Assembly: GCA_964023275.1 (NCBI GenBank)
Contig: OZ029915.1
Coordinates: 38,009,073-38,073,072, forward strand
Direction of reading: 5' to 3'
Length of the DNA stretch: 64,000 bases
DNA from: Norana najaformis
Taxonomy: Eukaryota; Annelida; Clitellata; Crassiclitellata; Hormogastridae
The number at the start of each line of letters is the position of its first letter. Within the stretch, counting starts at the first letter, position 1. Both the position numbers and the translations under genes were made by a program. Positions 56,990-64,000 of the stretch are shown one piece after another. The notes under the pieces are model-generated. The model was given only the letters and a program-made list of their open reading frames with translations. It was not told the DNA's origin and did not search any database.

Positions 56990-58230
56990 AAAATATTGGA
57001 AACCTCATCCCAGTCATGCCCTTTCACAGGGCTCTGTTCTTGGACATCTTCTGTTTATCCTCTACACTACCCCACTCAGGTCACTCATAAAAGCAAGCAA
57101 TGTCGATCATCACTTCAATGCTGATGACACTTAACTGTTCATCTCTTTCTCTGCGAACTGTTTCAACTACTTCATAGATCTTCTCTTCGTACGGTTACAC
57201 AGATCTCCTTCTTGATGACATCTAATCTCCTGTGCTTGAACTCATCCAAAACCGAATTCATACTTAAAGGTATATGCGACCATTCTTAAAAATTTCAATT
57301 TCCTCTATCTCTCTAAGCCTGGAATCTGCCTCAGCACACACCTTTTACAATAACTCTTCTGTCCGCAACTTAGGTGTGATCTTCGACCAAATCCTAAGTT
57401 TCTCTGATCGGATTACCCATCTCTCCCGCTCTTGCTTCATGCAATTCGTGACTTTGGCGGAATCGTCCTATGCTTGACTTTAAAACTGCATCAACCATCG
57501 CCACATCCATAGTCCATGCTAAATTTCACTATTGCAACTCACTTTTCCTGGAACATAGGCTCCACCCGAATAAGCAGCCTTCAAGTCATTCAGATTGCTC
57601 TTGCTCGTGCTGTCACCAAAACTCCCTAAAACACCAGCACATCACTCCTGTTTTTAAATCAATTCACTGGCTTAAAATACCTGCACGAATCGAGTACAAA
57701 GTCCTATCAATAGCTCAAACATATTCCAATCCTCCCACCTCTCCTATCTTCGGAAGTTATTTACAATCCAAACACTCCGCTCAACATGTTCCTCTTCTGC
57801 CCTAACACTTCTCCGCCCTCCCGTCACCTCGTCCTTAAAATTTGGTAATCGCTTCGTAGCCATAGCTGCCCCACCAATCTGGAGTAATCTCCCCAGAACT
57901 GTGACAGTAATCTGACCCATCATACAAATTCATCTATGCTCCCCCTTGCAATTTCTGCATTGGCCTTTCACTCAAAACTGAAAACATTCCTCTTTCACAG
58001 ATCCAATCCTGACTCTCCTTTCCCCTATCTCTCTTTCCGCTCAAATCCCAACATCATCCACCGTAGCTGTTACCCCATCTCTCTCTCTCTCTCTCTCTGC
58101 CTGACTTTTCGATCTTGACCTGGAACCGAATCCTTTTGCCTATCGATTTTGTTTTGACTGAGTGCTTGGTCCCCGTGACATGGCTTTCGTTGGGCACTGT
58201 AGAAATCTCGGGATTACGATTACGATTATG
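55372..58230 (+). pseudogene. Family A LINE (CR1/L2-like), long copy, ORF2 broken
   Basis: A 5'-truncated non-LTR retrotransposon of about 2.86 kb. In order: endonuclease pieces (FNLYRPLSSSS, ITDDFNN near 55530, then VNFPTHTHNHTLDFII and SDHYPIF near 55710-55730); a linker (SFWRHLERAYKRTRDHQLL near 56005); reverse transcriptase pieces (DISAAFDIID near 56845, FNADDT near 57115, followed at once by a stop); and the C-terminal region (HITPVFKSIHWLKIPARIEY near 57640, IAAPPIWSNLP near 57865, FHSKLKTFLFHR near 57968). These lie in different frames separated by stops, so it is inactive. A (CT)n tract at about 56957-56988 interrupts the RT. The 3' end is the conserved family A tail with GATTACGATTACGATTATG. 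Confidence 0.93.
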
Positions 58231-58261
58231 TGAATCTGTTCGCTGAAAAGCCTGATCTATA

Positions 58262-58672
58262 GAACATTTAAAATAGGCAAAGGTAGGCCGAGAAGAAAGC
58301 GGCAGACCCGTGGTCTCGTTGCAAAAATTAATGAAAATGAAGATGCTGCTGAATTACTAAAACGTATGGATATAAAAGTCGACATAATACTTACTATTTG
58401 AATTAGTTGTTGAAAACCTAGATCTTGTTGTTCCAATTGTACTTTTGCTATAATGGCAAACTAACGATGTTTAACTTCAGCGCTGTCGATTTCGGTTTCT
58501 CAGAAATTTCCTCCAAAAATCCGCCGGCCTATAAATATATATTCCGAGAAACAGAGAAAGAATTATTCTAAAATTAGGCCTACATGGATATGTGTAATGC
58601 AATGATAATGATGACGATGAAGACAACGAGACAAAGACGACAACGAAGATAATGATGTTGATAGTACTAAAA
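58262..58672 (+). other. Unassigned, possible repeat remnant
   Basis: Near 58262-58400 a forward frame gives KGRPRRKRQTRGLVAKINEN and EDAAELLKRMDIKVD, which looks protein-like, but I cannot place it. The rest is low-complexity AT-rich sequence. Confidence 0.25.
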
Positions 58673-58710
<38 letters not shown>

Positions 58711-58735
58711 CATGATCATGATCATGATCATGATG
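58673..58735. repeat. (GAT)n followed by palindromic (GATCAT)n
   Basis: About 38 bp of ATG/GAT trinucleotides pass directly into repeated ATGATC/GATCAT, a self-complementary hexamer able to form a hairpin. Confidence 0.95.
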
Positions 58736-59219
58736 ACCAATTGCTGCTCAAAGGCCTTTGCTCACACGCTGAACTTCAAATTCTTACTGATCAGAGTTGG
58801 GATAAGGCATATTTGGTTGTCAGAAATGAGGGCCAGGGTATACGATGCTTGTCCTCCATGCCCTTCCTGCCATCTTGGCTTCAGCCGCAGACACCGCGAT
58901 ATCAGAATGTCGTGAATGCCTCTACACGGTGTGTGAGCGTTTCCTGTTGACAATACCACAGTAGCACGTTCTTCAGTGACCCTCTGGTTAATAATCCCGG
59001 AATGGGTGTAGTAACAGCTGCTTATGTTATCAAAATGTTTCCTGAATGACCCGGACGACTAAGGTAATCGTGTTTCTTTGTAGTTGACCCTTGAAAGGGC
59101 TTCCCGTCGAGGTCCATAACACAGCATAACAAGGGTATAAGTGGCTCAGAAGAAATGTAATCTGTGTTAGAATCAATGCAAAATTAACCAGAAATGCTTA
59201 ATGGCCAATCGGTTTTGGC
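58736..59219. other. Intergenic, no gene recognised
   Basis: Short ORFs without recognisable domains. Confidence 0.35.
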
Positions 59220-60180
59220 TTCTTCGTAAAAGCTGAGATAGTGCCCATCGTACTATTATTAAAACTATTCCACAAGTCTACAACTTTAGCACTGAAGAAT
59301 TTCTGTCCTAATGTTCGTTTCGGTTGCTTAAATAATTTGTCTGTGGCTTCGAGTCGCCTTGTTCGGTGCTAATTCAAAGAGTCTCTGCCACAGCGCTATT
59401 TTTTTCCACTGGTGATCCAATAAGCTTCAATTAGATCTCCTATGTTTCTCCTTCTGTTGTTACCCCACATCTTTTCAACCTTTCCTCATAGGCCTTTACA
59501 ATCCCAAATCATTGAGGTCGCTCTCCTCTTCACATTCTCCAGTTATTCTATGACATGTTTCAGATATAAATGCCATAACTGGATACAGTGTCATTGCCGC
59601 ATCAACACATTGCCTTGAAGGTCCCTTTCATCCTCTCTAACTCTCTCATTACTTTACCTCATTTCATATACAAACTCTTTGTTTCTCTTTTATTGTTAAC
59701 GGCCTTTGTTGCCATTAGATTTCATTAAACTGATGGTCTCATCAGTGACCATGGTCCCATCAGTGATCCCCATAGGCATCACCGAGCATTTTTCCAAATT
59801 AAAAAGCAACTGCCAGTCCTTTGACCATTTGTACATTCTTTTTAGATCCTCCCACAGTATCTCCACTTCTTCTTCGTCAGCCACTGCTCTGCAGAGTTTG
59901 TATCATCCGCAGTTAGAAATTTTGGATAACATTCTATCATCAATATCGTTAATAAAAATCATGAACATCAGTGGCCTAAGCTCTGATCTTGTGACACTCC
60001 CCTTTTCGGTCTTATCCAGCCAGAATGTTTGTCTCCTCTGCTTATCTTCTGCCTCCTGTTTGACAACCTGCTCTGAATCCATGCTAACACCTGCTCACTA
60101 ATCCTACATGCTTGCAACTTTATCACCAGTCTAACATAGGTATTTTAGAAATGCCTTGACAAAATCTATATAAATGCGAC
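59220..60180 (-). pseudogene. CR1-like LINE reverse transcriptase fragment
   Basis: Read on the minus strand with frame changes: QDQSLG/LMFMIFINDIDDRML (the RT segment before the catalytic motif, near 59930-60000), ADEEEVEILWEDLKRMYKWS and KDWQLLFNLEKCSVMPMG (59760-59885), then ERLKRCGVTT and KFFSAKVVDLWNSF nearer 59290-59480. These are the RT palm and C-terminal blocks of CR1-type LINEs. Multiple stops and frameshifts show it is dead. It lies in the opposite orientation to the family A copies on either side. Confidence 0.82.
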
Positions 60181-60189
60181 CACAGGTTA

Positions 60190-60465
60190 TCTTTCATCCA
60201 TCTTTTCTCTTTCACGTCCCTCTTTCACATATCCTATCCTGACACCCCTTCTTCCTTTTATTTCTCTTTCCCCTCCAATCCCAAACACCACACACCGTAG
60301 CTGCCAATCCGTCTCTCTGCCTGACTTTTTGATCTTTTTCCGGAACCGAACTCTTTTGCCTCTCGATTTTGTGTTGACTGAGCGCCTGTGAATAAGCTGA
60401 TCCCCTTGACGTGACTTTCTTGGGGCCCTGTAGAAATCTCGGAATTACAGTTACGATTATGGTTT
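60190..60465 (+). mobile_element. Family A LINE 3'-end copy
   Basis: A 5'-truncated copy with TATCCTGACACCCCTTCTTC, CCCAAACACCACACACCGTA, a CTCGATTTTG block, GAGCGCCTGTGAATAAGCTG and an imperfect tail (ATTACAGTTACGATTATGG). Confidence 0.9.
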
Positions 60466-60597
60466 TCATAAACCTCTTAAAAAAATTCTAACAGATTGTC
60501 AAACATGAACGACCTCTTTTAAATCCATGTTGACTCTTGGTGCAATCAGTTATTCAAATTTTTACCTAACAAATACCTTTGATTTGAATTTCGGGCT

Positions 60598-60752
60598 AAC
60601 ACGGTCGTACATGGGGACCTTAAATGGCGTGGCGCTCATACAAACGGCCAGCGGTGATGAAGGATCTCACTGAAAGGATTCATTGAAAAATAGCAGGGGT
60701 CGAGGCCATATGGTCGTCATAGAAAAACGTGTCCATTTTACATATACATTTC
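60598..60752 (-). repeat. Short interspersed repeat (SIR), near-complete copy
   Basis: Inverted copy: TACATGGGGACCTTAAATGG, CGTGGCGCTCATACAAACGG, GATGAAGGATCTCACTG, GGCCATATGGTCGTCATAGA and TTACATATACAT. Confidence 0.8.
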
Positions 60753-61849
60753 ATGACAAGCTTTATTACAGCGTATGAGAGTTGCTTATATCATGAGGTC
60801 CGGTGGGCAGTGTGTTTCTCCTTCGACTCAAGTGGGTGTTTTGAAGACTTTATTTATGCGCAAATCACGTGCCGACTAATATTTACCTCTATTTTAACGG
60901 CACTTAAGAGTCTCCTTGAAATTGTTTTGCAACTGAACTACTGTACGCTCTATAAACTGTCTCATATTACTATTATTTATTCTACATTACATACATTAAC
61001 TGCAGAGTTGTTCGAATCAGTCACACACAGGTTGTATAAACACATGCAGATCGACCATCAAACTGTTTTCTGCATAATTCATTATTCGTTACGACGACCA
61101 TTGCTTCATGCATTGCATTGGCATTTTTTTAGTAGTTAAAATGCTCAAACAATAAAAAACATCACTAGTAGCGCTTCAAATAACCGAACACCATGATAGT
61201 AAGCCCCATAATTTGTGATATAATCGTAATAATTCCCTTAAAATTATCATAGAAACTCTTTCAATCTTAGTATACGCATGAAGCGATTTAAAACCCATGC
61301 GTTTCGACTTCAAGCAGTTGAAGGCCTAATATCGAGGAAAAGAACTTGACTTCAGCTAATTCGATCGTTATGATGTCCTGCGAGTTGATCGGACTCCATG
61401 TCTTCCACTAGTTGTTCGTCTATTGGAAAGGACAAGACAGATCTTTTTCGCACCTCTAGTCTTATCAAGACTGTATATAAACTGTAAAAATATGACATAA
61501 AGATTACTTAAACGGAACCACCACCCATCCACTCGCCACACCCACCAATCAACTCACCCACGCCCACAATCCCATCCATCTACCTATTATCTTTCTTTTT
61601 TGAACCTGTACTGAATATAGGATGCTTATGCACTTCTCATAATAAAGTCAAGTTTGTAAGGCTATATTTTCTTATTTCTATGATGCCAAGATTACGGGCA
61701 GTTAACATTATAGTAACCCCTTGACATATGAGATAGGACTGGCTTGTAAAGTTACACATAAAACCTCAATGATTCTAATCCTAATCACGAATTTGTATAG
61801 TACAGATTCAATAGAAACTGCTTAGAGGTGCTATTGACCTAACATACCA
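60753..61849. other. Intergenic, no gene recognised
   Basis: A 136-codon ORF at about 60729-61139 overlaps the repeat edge and has no recognisable domain. Otherwise AT-rich sequence. Confidence 0.4.
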
Positions 61850-62240
61850 AGGCCACAATAAAAAGAACGTGCTTCAAGTGCTCACGGAAATCAGGCAGAG
61901 AAAGACCAAGCAGTTCATGTCGTAGGTTATTAGTAAACTATTCCAGAAAGATAGACCGACTGCAGCAAAGCTTCGATGCTGGACTTTGGAATTTCGGGCC
62001 AGTGGGTTAACTACGTTACCTTGCGCAGCAGCAGGGCAAGGGATCTGCAGCCAGGTCTCGATGAGACCGAGACACATAGCTCCCTAAGATAAGATGGAAC
62101 ACAGCCTGCAAGAAAATTGTGAATAAGCAGTAAGATTTTAAACTCCATACGTTTGGCATAGGCAACAAATGTGCAATTCCTCCTGCAGAAGCTGTGGGTA
62201 TATGTCCAAACTTAGCTATACCACCAATCAAACTAACCGC
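61850..62240 (-). mobile_element. LINE ORF2 C-terminal remnant
   Basis: The minus strand gives HRSFAAVGLSFWNSL, matching the R.FS.A.P..WNSLP block of CR1/L2-type LINE C-termini. After a one-base shift LGLSLPDFREHLKHVLF follows, matching the ...F...LKT.LF block. The flanking upstream part is degenerate. Dead fragment; family not determined. Confidence 0.55.
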
Positions 62241-62991
62241 AGCATTAATATAGATTGAAGTCGAAATGCCTACACATAGAATGGGAGACAGCCACGTTGA
62301 TTGGGCCCAAAGCGGGCCCGCATCATGCCCTTGTTGGCAGCTGGTGGCCAGCTATGGCTTCAGTGTGGACCGACGAACTTGGCTATCAGATTTTTCAAAA
62401 TCTTTTCCACTGAGTTTCTCTAGCTGCTTCATCTGGGCTTAATATACTTCTTAAAAGCCAGTTTCGCTAATGCTATAATGCGGGTGTACCTGCTCTTGTA
62501 GAATAAGTAATGGTGAGTGCAGTAGTTGCCATGTTTATACTGAAATACGTAACCTCTCTGGCTCTCCGCCGGGGAAGATTAAGCATGTTGCTAATGCGAA
62601 ATTTTGCATTTTATTGACAACTATGATTATCGATGATATCTCTGTTTTTTCTAAATCGGCGTCATTGTAATACAAAATAATAGCTTCCGTTGAAATGAAC
62701 TATATATAGACGCCAATTTTACTATGTAAACAACCTCTATCAAATCTGCCCCCTCTGCCTGTTCTTGTTCTACTTTTGAACAAAATATGCTCCGGGTAAA
62801 CTCCAAGCAAGCTGAACGCTGTGGAATACGCCATAAAATGTTAGAGTAGTGCGTTTATCTAGCAGAGCTATTTATAGGCACTACGTGATATATACACTTG
62901 AAGTTCATGCTTGCATCTACAGATCCATTTGGCTTCCAAACTTAGATTTCGAATCCAACTCCGACAGACATATTAAACCACGTAACCTTAC
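62241..62991. other. Intergenic or intronic to the putative SLC46-like gene
   Basis: If the exon at 62992-63148 belongs to a minus-strand gene, this is its following intron and possibly a last exon. I could not identify that exon. Confidence 0.3.
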
Positions 62992-63148
62992 CAGACGATG
63001 GCACTTCCTGTCGCATAAAACGCAGCCATGACAAGGAAGACGAAACCAGTTGAAATGAAAAGGGTGGCAGAATAAACAGAATTGAATATCGTTGTTCCTA
63101 TGATGCCACAAACAACCTCCACGCAAGCAATCGCTCCGAATATGGCTC
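62992..63148 (-). CDS. Putative SLC46/PCFT-like MFS transporter exon
   Basis: On the minus strand an acceptor (GTATGCGTTCAG, above 63148) and a donor (CGTCTG|GTAAGG, at 62991-62992) bracket a 157-nt open segment. It encodes GAIFGAIACVEVVCGIIGTT, then IFNSVYSATLFISTGFVFLV and a final hydrophobic stretch to AIVW. Two membrane helices joined by F-N-x-x-Y-S-A-T are characteristic of the last two helices of SLC46-family solute carriers (proton-coupled folate transporter and relatives). The minus-strand ORF at about 63202-63362 (KKLRCKRPIRSYLFGLVFVL) could be the central-loop and TM7 exon of such a protein. However, it sits only about 55 bp away in an incompatible phase and would skip helices 8-10. 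The locus may therefore be a broken or partial copy, or that ORF may be unrelated. Confidence 0.5.
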
Positions 63149-64000
63149 CTGAACGCATACAATCAATAACAACGACGTTTCAAAAAGAAATCAAATTTGA
63201 AATAATTATCATTACTGTTGTCATTAACGTTAACACGAACACTAGTCCAAATAGATAACTTCTTATGGGTCTCTTACACCTAAGCTTTTTCATTCCATCA
63301 ATAATGGCCAACGACGCCTTGTGAAATCGGCATTGTCTAACCCTCAGAGGCTTTATCTCCATACACTCTACCTAGCGGATTGCCAAATGCCATGAGATGT
63401 CTTCCTACCCACGATAAACAAAAAGCAGCGGGAAGGAGGCAGAAAATAAAGCCTAAATTGAAAGCGCACGTTAATTTAAACTGTAAACACGCCTTCATGT
63501 AAAAGACTACCGCATTCTAACAACCACGAGTGTTACGAATTGGTTGAGCTAATTAGACCAAACTGAAAGGCGTCGGCACGGTTCTGTGCGTGCAGGACAA
63601 CATTTGATGGAGCCAAGTAAGAAAAATGGGACTTTACCCCAGAAACTTTTGTGACCTTCCTGTCATTGAGACTTAGACGAGCTTTTCCAAGTTTTATACC
63701 GCACGCTCTTTGGTGGATGACTTAATCTGTCCTTCCAAGCAAGCACTCAACCTTTTAACCAATCCGGAAAAGTTAGGCACAAAATTTTTTAACCTTCAGT
63801 TCAAATGGTACAGGCTAAAAGCACCATGGTTCCACTTGAAAAAGATTACACCTACTCCAGATGAAGCTGATTTCGGCGATTAAAGGATGCAAAGGCTAAG
63901 TAAGGACTGCAAATGCAATTACCCTATCGGTTTCGGACTCGGGTGTGCCGAGTTCTTTATTTATGCACCACTAAATCATTATTCAGAACGACGCAGATGA
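63149..64000. other. Unassigned, possible upstream part of the SLC46-like locus
   Basis: Contains the minus-strand ORF near 63180-63362 mentioned under the adjacent exon, and a hydrophobic minus-strand stretch near 63390-63470. No other exon could be supported before the window ends. Confidence 0.3.

Noticed and set aside
58652-58740. Met-rich ORF
   Set aside because: It is the translation of the GAT/ATG tract.

Overview
The window is animal (metazoan) nuclear DNA and looks invertebrate. It has AT-rich intergenic DNA, long microsatellites, GT-AG introns of 0.2 to 3.7 kb, many 5'-truncated non-LTR retrotransposons, a tRNA-headed SINE and DNA transposons. The palindrome TAGGCCTA recurs throughout. 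I cannot fix the phylum from the sequence alone; a marine invertebrate is a guess.

Host genes, in order: (1) an intact intronless 327-codon ORF of unknown function at 9481-10464 (+). (2) An intronless Shaker-type (Kv1-like) voltage-gated potassium channel at 13344-14639 (-), with T1, S1-S6, TVGYGD filter and PVP hinge, but lacking the outermost S4 arginine and the usual long C-terminal tail. (3) A complete UNC-50/GMH1-family gene at 24059-33027 (+). I rebuilt it from seven exons with matching splice phases into 283 codons. (4) Two terminal exons coding for RING-like zinc fingers on the minus strand (37406-37602 and 47055-47294). (5) A triplicated zinc-finger-like exon at 50007-51950 (-), inside a tandem segmental duplication. 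(6) At least one exon resembling an SLC46/PCFT-type transporter at 62992-63148 (-).

Mobile DNA makes up much of the rest. One LINE family (called family A here) ends in a GATTAC-type microsatellite. It has one long but broken copy at 55372-58230 and about nine short 3' copies elsewhere. Other LINE fragments lie at 5640, 6515, 30240, 42352, 45470, 59220 and 61850. A 290-bp SINE with perfect 11-bp target duplications sits at 39129-39418. A 254-bp MITE-like element with perfect 25-bp inverted ends sits at 39989-40242.

The most interesting object is a 2.6-kb DNA transposon (27572-30196) nested antisense in intron 3 of unc-50. It has CACTGG ends, long imperfect inverted repeats, a TAA target duplication and an intact 567-codon ORF. 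The ORF shows N-terminal zinc-binding cysteines and a D / D-CxxC / Hx4H / E layout like that of RAG1, Transib and CMC-type transposases. A second candidate is a 5.6-kb segment (38121-43719) bounded by inverted arrays of small hairpin-forming repeats.

No prokaryotic-style operons, CRISPR arrays, rRNA genes or stand-alone tRNA genes were seen. I could not place promoters or poly(A) sites with confidence.
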